Shown here one piece after another: positions 9,574 to 21,500 of a stretch of 64,000 nt of DNA (its first letter is position 1; every line of letters starts with the position of its first letter). Below the pieces are notes generated by a model. That model was not told the DNA's origin, did not search any database, and was given only the letters and a program-made list of their open reading frames with translations. Origin of the DNA: Liolophura sinensis (Eukaryota > Mollusca > Polyplacophora > Chitonida > Chitonidae). The DNA lies in NCBI RefSeq assembly GCF_032854445.1, contig NC_088304.1:17957850-18021849 (forward strand), read 5' to 3'. The position numbers and the translations under genes were made by a program.

Positions 9574-12500
9574 GTGAGCCGTGTTAAGCCATCCAACATG
9601 AGGTCACCGTTGAGGTTTATGTATACTGCTCCAGTAATCACTGTTGGTCAGGTATTTTAAGTGTAGTGTTTGTGATGAAATTGTGACAACATAGAGCTAT
9701 TTTTGAGTATATATGTTCGAAGTGAAAACTCGAAAAAACCCTTTCCAGGAAACCCAAACTTATCGCCCAAGTACTGTTTCCTAAAAGTGGATACGTTGAG
9801 AAAGGTTAGCTGTCCATAGAAGTATAATTGTCCAGAAAGCTTGTGTACTCCGAGATTAAGTTCTTATGAAGGGACAAAATTTTCACAATATATCTTCCTT
9901 GGAATTGACGTGTCGAATGTTTAAGTGTCCATACATGCAATGAACCAAGGCAAAGTAATTTATAGGCAAACCACAGGATTTCGTACGACCACTACATAAC
10001 TAAGAGACCGATCTCTACAATGGTTAAACGAGAACTCATGTACCTTATCTCGCGAGAAAAACCCGCATGTAAGTGCCCAGGTATTTTACATACTAGAGGC
10101 TAGAGTGCATCTACTTTTAAATAAAGAATCTAGACTGAAGAAGAAACGTCCTAAAAACAACAGTGTTCTACATCTTAAAGCTATAGCATTGGCCGTGTTT
10201 GTGGGGTAACAGACTATCTATGTATAGTGATCGGATGAATGGCAATCTAGCCTCCAGTACTAAATAAAATCGGTCAAAAAATTGCACTTGAATATATATG
10301 TGTGTATGATTGAGGTTTCACGTCATAATTCACAATTTTTCGGTATATGACGACGAGGAGTCATTAGGTGTCTCCACATATACCTTGTCTTCATATGGCA
10401 AGTCCAGCCCATGCCACTGATGCATTATATTGAAGACACCAGACATGACACCCCACCCAGTCACATTATATGCTGATAGCGGGTTAATCAGTCCTATCAT
10501 AAGACGCAATCATAAAACTAATGTACATATGAAAATACATAATTCGCATTGTAAAACAAACAAAAAACTAATTACCAATGCAAATGATTTAATAAAAAGT
10601 GCTGATTTAATGGACCACGATATTCAAAAGGGAAGTGACCCTAAAACAAGTATTTCAACAACATTAGTCCTATTTCCTTGTTTTAACTTCGCTGAGCGTC
10701 AAGCGAGGCAGCAACAGGTAAACATTTTGGTATGGCCAGTCTTTGTTATGATCGGCTCTTGAAAGTAAGATTGTATCACACTCAGTCAAAAACTAAACCC
10801 AGCTTTCTTTTTGTAAACAATAAATATGTTTCTGTGAGTTTGCTTAAGTTAAACGTGGCAAAAAAGGAAACTATTGTCAAAAAGCACAGTCTGTAGAAGG
10901 TAAGAAAGTCGATAATTCTAACATTCACCCTTACCCAGAAAATCGAAACTCACCTAAAAAACAATTAAGAAATACATGTACATAATTCATTTCATTTGTA
11001 ATGACAGAGAATAGGAAAGTCTCTCAAGGCTCGAGCCTCCTATAATACTTTAAAACGATGGAATAAATGAAATTAATAAACACATTTAATCTCCACCAGT
11101 GTTGTCGACTCGCATTGTTTCAACAAAAATTAAATAAGACAACATGAATATTGCCAAAGAGAGAAATGCACGACATAGATTTCGTTCTTACTTGTGATAA
11201 CTTCTTTTTGTCACTCCTTGTCAAGTATCTAAATTCGCTGCTGTGAATTACAGTCATTCCAATGTTATAGTGTTTTTCTGTTAACCTGTTGGCTATATAC
11301 AGCCATCTGTTAAACCATCCTTACTGGCTGCCAAATTGCCTTTCATCAGTTACACCTAACACCAAACGCTCCACACTTAAGATACTTAGGATACTTTTTT
11401 GATTCATTGTGTAATATTCCATACGCTTTTCTCGAAATTTCTTTGACCAACATTTTAACATTTCCGAATATGCATTGTCAGAAACAGGGTTTAGAATAAA
11501 ATAGAAAGCAGTTTAGGTAACTGGGGCAGCTTGCACAAAGCAATCGTTGGCTAAGTTGATTGTAACTACCATTGTAACTAACATATGTTGCCATGGTAGT
11601 TACCGTCAGCTTAGGCTACGATCACTTTGAAGAAGAGGCCTCTGGTGTCACTCTCGGTCATAACGTCCAAACCTACTGGACACACCCAATACGCAGCATA
11701 AAACTGTCTTTGAATAGTTATGATGAAACCCGAGGCAATGAAGTCTTCGTTTAGAAACCCAGCTTATCAAGTCACACATATTATTTGTACAAACACACCC
11801 AGTGACTCCTCGTTGTAATGAGACTAAAAATGATTAAGTACCACGTAAACCACAAGTAGACATACATGCATACATGCATATATGATAGATTAGACAAAGT
11901 AATCTAACTGTATTTTACCTGAAAGCATATGATCAAGAAGAGGCAGACTATATAGGCATGGCTTTCGTATACGCATCACTGTATATATACGCCACAATGT
12001 ATATAAAGCTCTGTGTTGTTGTTGTTGTTGTTTTCTTTATTCACGAATCATTCTGGCTCTTGCAAAGAGGCACAAATCCGACAAATCGAATGAGCAAGTA
12101 AAATGTTTAACTGTTGAAATTTCATATTGCCTATTGTTATGTACACGACTGCCGTCAGTTTCTAAATTTAGCTTGCCATTGTTTACATACGCTAACAGTT
12201 CGGCGCCTGCTGTCTGCCTCTGCCTTAGGGTGTTCCAGAATGCGCGCAGTTCGGTGCGATGAAAGCAGGTAAAAAGGGGAGAACAGAGAACGGAGAAAGG
12301 AGAATTATTGAGAGCTTGGATGCTTTTGCTGTGTATTACTTTAGTATGCCTTTTGTGCTGAATTTTGGTGTCTTTATAGCCTCTGGCTTTGTTATATCCT
12401 ATCTCCACCGAGCACTTGTTCAGTCTGAACTTGTATGTTTAATTTGTGCTCTTGTATACACAGTGCTTATTAGTACACGGACCCTGTCTGAAATTTTGTG

Positions 12501-15500
12501 TATATTTCGTCATACACTCAGTTATACTGTGGATTTTCCCCCTTGTGAATTTGCCTCTGAGCATTTATGCCTGTGTGGTATATATATTGTGGAATATATG
12601 CGTCCGTTTGGACTTGACACCGTAAGTACTTTAGTATTTGTATAGATACCGCTATCTTTTCTTGTTCAACTTAAGTACTTTAGTATTTGTGTAACAGGTC
12701 TAGCGTATGATTAATTCCCCCTTGGTAAGTTTTCTGTAAAAGGAGGTAGGAATTGTATACCCAGCAATCCCTGCACCGTCATCGGCATGACGATTCACTG
12801 ACCAGCAGGTAAATTGAACTTTCTTTGTAATGTATATTATTTTAGAAGCTTAGTAAACTTGTATGACCGTTTTAGTTATGCAAGGATGTTTTAACGATGT
12901 TTCGAGTGCAATCGCTCGACTGTAACTGTGAACGTGCGAGTTGTAAATGCCAAAAGTTTATACGTAGCCGAGTGTCGCTATGTAACGGTAATTGAGCACT
13001 CAGTAACACAACGCCTTGGTTCTTACGGCGCAACATATTTTGTCTAGTTAGTATTTGTGAAAAACAGAAACGCCTAAGCGAGTATTTGCTTTTACTGTTA
13101 GTTATTAGTAGAGAGTTATGAGAGATTAAATAGCATTTCAGAAATGTGTTTGAATATTTTTTTGTATTCTTAGATGCATACGGATGTTTTAGACAAATGC
13201 ATGTTACGAGCCCTACATTCAGTAAATATGGGTATTATATGTAGATCCAAAATGAAAGGTCCGACGAAGTTAAATGTTTCACTCTTGGTAATTAATGGAG
13301 TGGTGATTACACAACTAGTCATTCGCTACTAGCTTTATTCTGTGTCTGTACACTGAAAATATTTTGTTCACTGTAAAAAATATAAGATGCCTATCAGTTT
13401 GTTTGAGTTGGAACCGGTCTATAATTAAGTGGCAATACAGGAACAATGTATAGCACTGACAGGTTTAAATACTCGTGCTGTAATTGTTACACGTCTATAT
13501 ATGTCCATGGCCATAGCATATACAGTCATTATCAAGTTACCCGTGTGGTTGCGGTCATAATAACCCTTCACCATGGTACATGACTATTAAGTTAGTGTTG
13601 ATATATGGTATAAGTGTATTCTAGGACAGTATATAGGTACAGGATATTTGGGTGTAAGCCTATGTTATGTATGGTAAATACATGGAAGGTTTATAGTATG
13701 TATTGTTATTGTCGTTTCAGGTCAGGGTGACCTCCCCTGGTTTTTTCCTCTCACCGGTGTTTCTCAGAACCGAATAAACTGTTACAACTGTGTGGCGGAA
13801 TTTGGCGTTTTGGTTGAAATTCTTTCTGCAACAAACATGGCCGACCTCACACTGGTGTCAGAAGTGGGATTAGGCAGAAAGAAAACAAGCAAAGGCAAAG
13901 TTAAGTTCAGTAAGTCAAAATCTGAGATACGAGAAAACCAGGGTAGAGGGAAAGACAGAACTGTCCCTATGGCCAACACGGAAACAGACGAGGTCAGGGA
14001 ACTGCGCAGGGAGATGGAACAATTGCGTGTGACTTTGGCCGCTGCTGTCAAAGAGTCAGGTGCTACACAGACTGCATTGCCTGAAACTAGACTTGTCCTG
14101 CCCCCACCCGTTAAATTACCAATTTACAGTGGTAAAGAGGATCCTGCTTCCTGGATTGAGCGAGCGAAGCGAACTCTGTCAACACAACATTTAGATGGCC
14201 AGGATGGTGTCCAGTTTCTCAAAGACTATCTTCAAGAAACCGCTGAAGATGAAATTCGTCACAGAGACCCCCAGTCGCCATATGATTTGTTTGACATTCT
14301 TAAAAGTGTGTTTGGTCGCCGCGCTTCAAGGCCACAGCAGATGAGGGAGTTTTATAACAGAACTCAGTTGGCAACAGAGACAATTACTCAGTACTCTCAT
14401 GCACTTGTGTCAATGATGGAAAAAATGGACCTTGACTCAACCGAAAGTGAAGAACGGCTTAAGGAACAGTTTGTGGAGGGTATCAGAAACCAGGCCGTTC
14501 AGAGATTCTTAAAGCGACGTACACGCGATAATCGTCATCTTGGGTTCTCGGAACTGAGGCAACTTGCTTTGGAGGAATGTGAAGAATCACAGACTGGTAA
14601 AGTGCATATTAAGGAAGTGTCTGCTGAACAGGACTCGGTAAAAGTTGATGAAACCCCCACATGGGGAAGAGAGTTAATTGATTTGACCAAACAAATGTTG
14701 AAAATCCATGCTAATATGTTTCAGTCGCAAACCCAAAACGGTAATGTTGCTCAAAATGTACCAAGTGGCCATGTTAATCAACCATTGAATGCTGCTGTTA
14801 GTAATGATACACAGAATTATGCATGTTTTTACTGTCACAAAGTAGGTCACTTTAAGGCTGATTGTCGTAAACGGAAGCGTGATTTAGAAAGGCGTGCAGC
14901 TAAAAGTAATGGTAACCCTGAAAGTGGTGCAACTCAGCATTCATTGTCTGGTTCACAAAGCTTATGACGCCACATAGTAGGCACCTGTCCTGAAGTTGAT
15001 GCAGTTATTGGTGGACAGCGCGGGTCTTGTTTGGTTGACACAGGTTCACAAGTAACCACAGTAACAGAAGGTTTCTATGACAAATATCTGAGTAACCAAC
15101 CCATTGACCATTTGTTAAATTTAAAGCTTACAGCTGCTAACGGTATTGACTTGCCATATATAGGGTATATGGTCACAAGTGTGAAAATTTGTGAGACAGT
15201 TGTAAATGACGTTGGTGTACTGGTACTTAAAGATAAACCTGGGTCTGATTCTGTTAATGTTAAAAGACCAGGCATAATTGGTATGAATGTTTTGTGCCAT
15301 GTTCCTGCATTTCAGAATATTCCAGTGCAGTCAGTCTCCGCTGAGCAGCCAAAAGTGCACAAATCTAAAATTGTTCGAACACCAGATAATCAGGAAGTAT
15401 TAATCCCTGCATGTTCTATCGCGCGGATTAAATGTACTGGCGTTCCGCCAAGACAGTTCACTCTTATTGAACCGTTAAATCAAGCTCCTGCAGGAGGCAA

Positions 15501-18500
15501 GTTAATGGTAGCTCCTACATTATCTAATGGACATGTTGAACTCTTAAATGTGACTGATGTGGACATTTGGTTACCACCTAGAACAATGTTGGGTAGAACA
15601 CAGGACTGTGAGGTGGCAGAAGTAGTCAACTTGTCAGCCGGTGTTGATGAAATTGTGGTGGAGACAGCTGTTGACTGCAGTCCCAGTGGTCTTACCCCAG
15701 ACCTGTCTGACTTTGATGGAACGCCTGAAGAGCTCAGTAAGGCATACCAGTTATTTGAAGACTATAAGGATGTGTTTTCTCCAGGACTAGGCATGACGCA
15801 AACTATAAAGCACCGCATTCACACTACCGATGGAATTCCGGTAAATGTGCCTTATAGGAGAATACCACCTCATCAGGTTGCAGAGGTTAAGTCTCACTTG
15901 CAGGATCTTCTCAATCAGGGAATAATACGACATAGCACATCCAGGTATGGAGCTCCCCCGGTATTAGTCAAAAAGAAGAGTGGGAAATTGCGTCTATGTA
16001 TTGATTACCGGCGGCTCAACAGCAAGACCGTTCGAGATGTTTATCCCATCCCAAGAATCGAAGAATCGTTGGATGTTATGTGTGGTGCCCGATATTTTTC
16101 GACCATGGACTTAAGATCGGCATACAACCAGATCGAGGTTGAAGAAAGCGACCGTCATAAGACAGCATTTGTCACACCATTTGGACATTACGAGTACAAC
16201 CGTATGCCATTCGGGCTTGTAAATGCGCCATTTTCGTTCCAACGTTTGATGACGCATGTGTTTCATGGGGACTTAATGGAACATTTGATCGTGTATCTAG
16301 ACGACATCATCATCTGGTCGAGTGATATTTCCGAACATTTCGAACGACTGGAGTCCGTTTTTCAAAAGCTTCGAAAACATGGGCTTAAGGCTGACCTTGA
16401 AAAGTGTTCGTTCTTCAAACATGAAGTTAACTTTCTGGGACATATCGTGTCTAGAAGTGGTGTCTCAACCGATCCGGACAAGATTGAGGCCGTGACAAAC
16501 TGGCCTACTCCGGAAACACTACAGCAGTTAAGGTCGTTCCTTGGCTTTGCATCATATTATCGAAGGTTCGTTCAAAGGTTTGCCTCCATCGCTTCCCCGT
16601 TGTATGATGTCATCGGAAAGTGTGGCGAATCGAAACATAAACGACACCGGAAACTTCAGAAAGACTGTCTGATCAAACATCTTTGGTCAGAAGACTGTCA
16701 GAAAGCGTTTCAGCTGCTGAAGGATAAGCTCACGAGTTCGCCTGTACTCACATTTCCTGACTTCACAAGACCTTTTGTGTTGGAAACTGATGCCAGTAAT
16801 CGTGGCATCGGAGCTGTGCTAAGCCAGGAACAGGATGGTGAACTGAAAGTAGTGGCATATGCATCTAGGGGCCTCCGTCGTCCTGAGAGACAGTCTGGGT
16901 ATTCAAGCCAAAAAATTGAGTTGTTAGCGCTTAAGTGGGCTGTATGCGACAAATTCCGGCCTTATCTTACAGGAGGGAAGTTTGTCGTATATACGGATAA
17001 CAACCCGCTTACGTATCTCCTCTCCAAACCGAAAGTGCCAGCATTAGAGCAACGCTGGGTTAATGAGTTGTCTGGATTCAATTTTGAGTTTCGTTTCCGG
17101 TCTGGAAGATCGAACATCGCAGCGGATGCTCTTTCAAGACTCCCTGGACATGCCCTAGACCCCGATAACGTAGAACACTTAGCAAGTACGATACTGAGGA
17201 ATCATGTTATCCCTGATGAATTGCGGGAAGCTGCATTGGGGAGCATATGTGTACAAATCAACAGCATTGACCCTGCTGACACCGGGTTAGCATCAGATAG
17301 TGCTACTGAACTTCCAAGATGGAACAGGGAGAATATGGTTGAATATCAGTCTAACGACCCAGCGATCGGAAGGCTAAAGCACTACTTGAAGTTGGATCGT
17401 CGTCCCACCCCTTCAGAGCGGTGTAAAGAGTCGAAACAAACTCTGCTACTACTGAAGCAGTGGGAGCGCCTTGAGATTCGTGACAGTGTGTTGTATCGCC
17501 AGGTGAAGGGGAACAATGGAATTAGAAGTGCTAAGGTGCTCTTACCCATGTGCTTACAGGAAAAGGTGATGCATGACCTTCACGATGCTGCTGGACATCA
17601 GGGTGCAGATCGCCTAGAACTTCTGATTCGTGAACGTTGTTGGTTCCCAGAAATCTCTAAACGTGTTCAAGACTACATCAGAGGCTGTGAGAGATGCGTA
17701 AGAGGCAAAGGTCCTTATCTCCCACCTAAGACGTCATTGGGACGGCTGGTTGCTACTAAGCCACTGGAAGTGGTCTCCATCGACTTCACCATTTTGGAAA
17801 AGGCGAGTAATGGTATGGAGAACGTGTTAGTGGTAACTGACTGGTTCACAAAATTTACCATCGCGATTGGAACCCGCGATCAGAAGGCTTCAACCGTAGC
17901 CAAGGCTTTAGTGCGTGAGTGGTTTACACGCTATGGTGTCCCTCAACGTCTTCACTCTGATCAAGGACGGAATTTTGAAGGGCAAGTAATCTCAGAACTG
18001 TGTAAACTTTATGGAATCACAAAAAGTAGGACTACCCCTTACCACCCGGAGGGGAACGGGCAAACCGAGAGATATAATAGGACCCTCCACAATTTATTGT
18101 CGACCTTGCCAGAAAAACAGAAGAGGTTGTGGCCAAAGCACCTTCAGGAGTTGTGTTTTGCTTACAACGCAACACCACATGCAAGTACAGGGTACAGCCC
18201 CTTCTACCTGCTATTTGGGTTTGAAGCACGTTTTCCCGTCGATCAGTTGCTTGGAGTGCACGACTTGGATAGTTGCAGTAATGACAATGATTCATGGGTC
18301 TCCTTACATCAAGCCCGCTTGTGGCAAGCCCGGCAGCACGTCCAGCAACAGCTTGAGACCAAGTATTTGGCAAGAAAACAGCGACATGAAAGGAAAGGTG
18401 TGAAACCCCCCATCCAGGCTGGTACACTGGTGTACGTTCGTCAACATCTTCCAGGAAGACGGAAGATCACAGATAAATTTGGACCGGAAGTGTATAAGGT

Positions 18501-21500
18501 TTTAGATGAACATAACGATGTTTATACACTGGAACTGGCAGATGGCAGTGGTGACATCAAACGGACTGGCCGTAAGGAAATAACACCAGTTGAGCTTTCC
18601 AGATGTCCCGTATCATCTGAAGTGGATTCATCTAACCGACCATCAGAACTCAATGATGAGTTGGATACTCCTGAGAACTACAGTTGTGACAGGCCTAGGT
18701 ACATTCTAATGCAGCCGGTGCCCCAAAAGGCGGCTCGCCCGACAGATCAGTGTAGCTCGACAGTGTCAGGTGATTCACCCAGTGAACTAAGGAGAAGTAG
18801 GCGCACCACTGCAGGAACTCACTCGAATGTTAACCATTTGCCGCGTACAGTATTAGGTCAGTAGTATTAGCTCATGGAGATGTAAATTAGTTTCCGCAGA
18901 ATAGCGTCTTATATGTTGTATTACTAGTATATCATGAGGACATGATAGAGTTTCAAGGGGAGGCATGTAACAGGTCTAGCGTATGATTAATTCCCCCTTG
19001 GTAAGTTTTCTGTAAAAGGAGGTAGGAATTGTATACCCAGCAATCCCTGCACCGTCATCGGCATGACGATTCACTGACCAGCAGGTAAATTGAACTTTCT
19101 TTGTAATGTATATTATTTTAGAAGCTTAGTAAACTTGTATGACCGTTTTAGTTATGCAAGGATGTTTTAACGATGTTTCGAGTGCAATCGCTCGACTGTA
19201 ACTGTGAACGTGCGAGTTGTAAATGCCAAAAGTTTATACGTAGCCGAGTGTCGCTATGTAACGGTAATTGAGCACTCAGTAACACAACGCCTTGGTTCTT
19301 ACGGCGCAACATATTTTGTCTAGTTAGTATTTGTGAAAAACAGAAACGCCTAAGCGAGTATTTGCTTTTACTGTTAGTTATTAGTAGAGAGTTATGAGAG
19401 ATTAAATAGCATTTCAGAAATGTGTTTGAATATTTTTTTGTATTCTTAGATGCATACGGATGTTTTAGACAAATGCATGTTACGAGCCCTACATTCAGTA
19501 AATATGGGTATTATATGTAGATCCAAAATGAAAGGTCCGACGAAGTTAAATGTTTCACTCTTGGTAATTAATGGAGTGGTGATTACACAACTAGTCATTC
19601 GCTACTAGCTTTATTCTGTGTCTGTACACTGAAAATATTTTGTTCACTGTAAAAAATATAAGATGCCTATCAGTTTGTTTGAGTTGGAACCGGTCTATAA
19701 TTAAGTGGCAATACAGGAACAATGTATAGCACTGACAGGTTTAAATACTCGTGCTGTAATTGTTACACGTCTATATATGTCCATGGCCATAGCATATACA
19801 GTCATTATCAAGTTACCCGTGTGGTTGCGGTCATAATAACCCTTCACCATGGTACATGACTATTAAGTTAGTGTTGATATATGGTATAAGTGTATTCTAG
19901 GACAGTATATAGGTACAGGATATTTGGGTGTAAGCCTATGTTATGTATGGTAAATACATGGAAGGTTTATAGTATGTATTGTTATTGTCGTTTCAGGTCA
20001 GGGTGACCTCCCCTGGTTTTTTCCTCTCACCGGTGTTTCTCAGAACCGAATAAACTGTTACAACTGTGTGGCGGAATTTGGCGTTTTGGTTGAAATTCTT
20101 TCTGCAACAAACATGGCCGACCTCACATTTGTATAAGTCTTATTATATGTTCTTGTTAAGCTAATAAATTGTTGTAAAATAAAATCTGCTGGTTTTGGTT
20201 ACTTTTTTGTGCGGCTAAACTGTCGTGTATTTCGAACAAGCCATCTCTTTATAATACAGACAGTTTGGGTCGTAACACTATATTCTATCAGAAATATACT
20301 GGGATCCAGATTAAGAAACCAGTTGCGCACAGATTTGTCCCTTTACAGGGAATGATTTTTTTATATCATCTTTTTGTTTTCTCCAAGGTGCGCTATTACT
20401 AGTTTGGACAACGACACCTACGAAATCCAGAATGACTTTCATCAATGGTTTGTTAATGTGACCATTCCTGTCAAAGACTCCCGTTCAGGTTCAGAATATG
20501 CTAAATGCGAAATGTATAACGTCACTGCTTGGGATCCGGGCTTTATACCATCCAACGAAACCATTGGATGTGACAGATGGGTTTTTGACCAATCATATTT
20601 TCTGATAACTGGCACAACGCAGGTATATATATTGTAATGATGTTATATTTTCATGAATTTATTTTGTTATTGTTTATTTAGTTTGTTTCTTCCGTATTAT
20701 AATTCACTTTTCTGAAGACAAGGACGTCTACGAGTGGGGAATACCGGCCAGAGACTGGAGAAAACCCTCGCTTTTTATCATAATATTTCACAAAGATGAG
20801 TCTGTTTGATGTCTCTGTGATTCAGTTGGTTAGCGCGCTAGCGCAGCCTAATGACCCAGGAGCCATTGCGATCGCTGTGAGTTCAAGTCCAGCTCATGCT
20901 GGCTTCCTCTCCGGCCGTACGTGGGAAGGTCTACCAGCAGCCTGCGGATGGTCGTGGGTTTCCTCAGGGTTCAGCTTGGGTTCCTTCCAGCATAATGCTG
21001 GCGGCCGTCGTATAAGTGAAAAATTCTTGAGTACAGAGTAAAACACCAATGAAATAAATAAATAAATGTTTGATCAACAGATTCTTGCCAGTTATCGAAG
21101 GCTTTGTAGGTGTTGTGTCTAACGTTGGACTTCACTGTGATTTCAGATGTCCTTTGTGTGTAATGACTTGTTGAAGAAATCCCACATTACCATGGCTTAC
21201 ATGCTGGGCAAGCTGGTCGGGTCTTTGGTCTTAGGCATTACTGGGGACATGTAGGTGAAACCTTCCTGACAGCTTTGTGCCTTTTACGGATTTATGGTTA
21301 TTTATAAATGGAGTGCCATGTATTGTTTGTGGTGCCTTGGCAACAATCAAATAAATAAACTGTAATAAAAAAAACTCACTGAAAGCGGAAACGTCCACCA
21401 AGACTAAATTGTACAAACTTCCACACCACAGCGTGGCCGCTCTCGGGCGCATGCTGCGTTTCAACAAACGAGGCAATATCACAAGGTGAAAGAAAGAATA

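Larger units (their letters stand above)
9574..12689. other. intron 1 of SLC22-like copy 2, left part
   Basis: No exon was recognised. It holds a degenerate repeat near 10.3-10.75 kb, a hairpin element near 11.52 kb, a GTT microsatellite near 12.01 kb, and an 18-nt direct repeat AAGTACTTTAGTATTTGT (about 12623 and 12672) just before the gypsy insertion. Confidence 0.6.
12690..20127 (+). mobile_element. complete Ty3/gypsy LTR retrotransposon
   Basis: The 7438-bp element has two 1162-bp LTRs, a tRNA-Leu-type primer site, gag, pol (protease, reverse transcriptase, RNase H, integrase) and a purine tract. The pol order, with integrase after RNase H, is that of Ty3/gypsy (Metaviridae). The element is flanked by TTTG, or ATTTG if the terminal A is shared (12685-12689 and 20126-20130), which fits a 4-5-bp target duplication. 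No envelope-like frame follows pol. The LTRs read as identical and both coding regions are open, so the insertion is recent. It sits in the sense direction inside intron 1 of SLC22-like copy 2 and brings AATAAA signals into that intron. Confidence 0.95.

Noticed and set aside
10430-10762. 110-codon open frame
   Set aside because: It overlaps a degenerate dispersed repeat and its composition is that of non-coding AT-rich DNA.
12259-12645. 128-codon open frame upstream of the 5' LTR
   Set aside because: No recognisable domain, AT-rich, and inside an intron; it is probably chance or part of an older repeat.
18011-18427. Open frames of about 130 codons overlapping integrase on both strands
   Set aside because: They are shadows of the real pol frame.
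18865-18954. Envelope-like gene in the gypsy element
   Set aside because: Only about 90 nt lie between pol and the purine tract.
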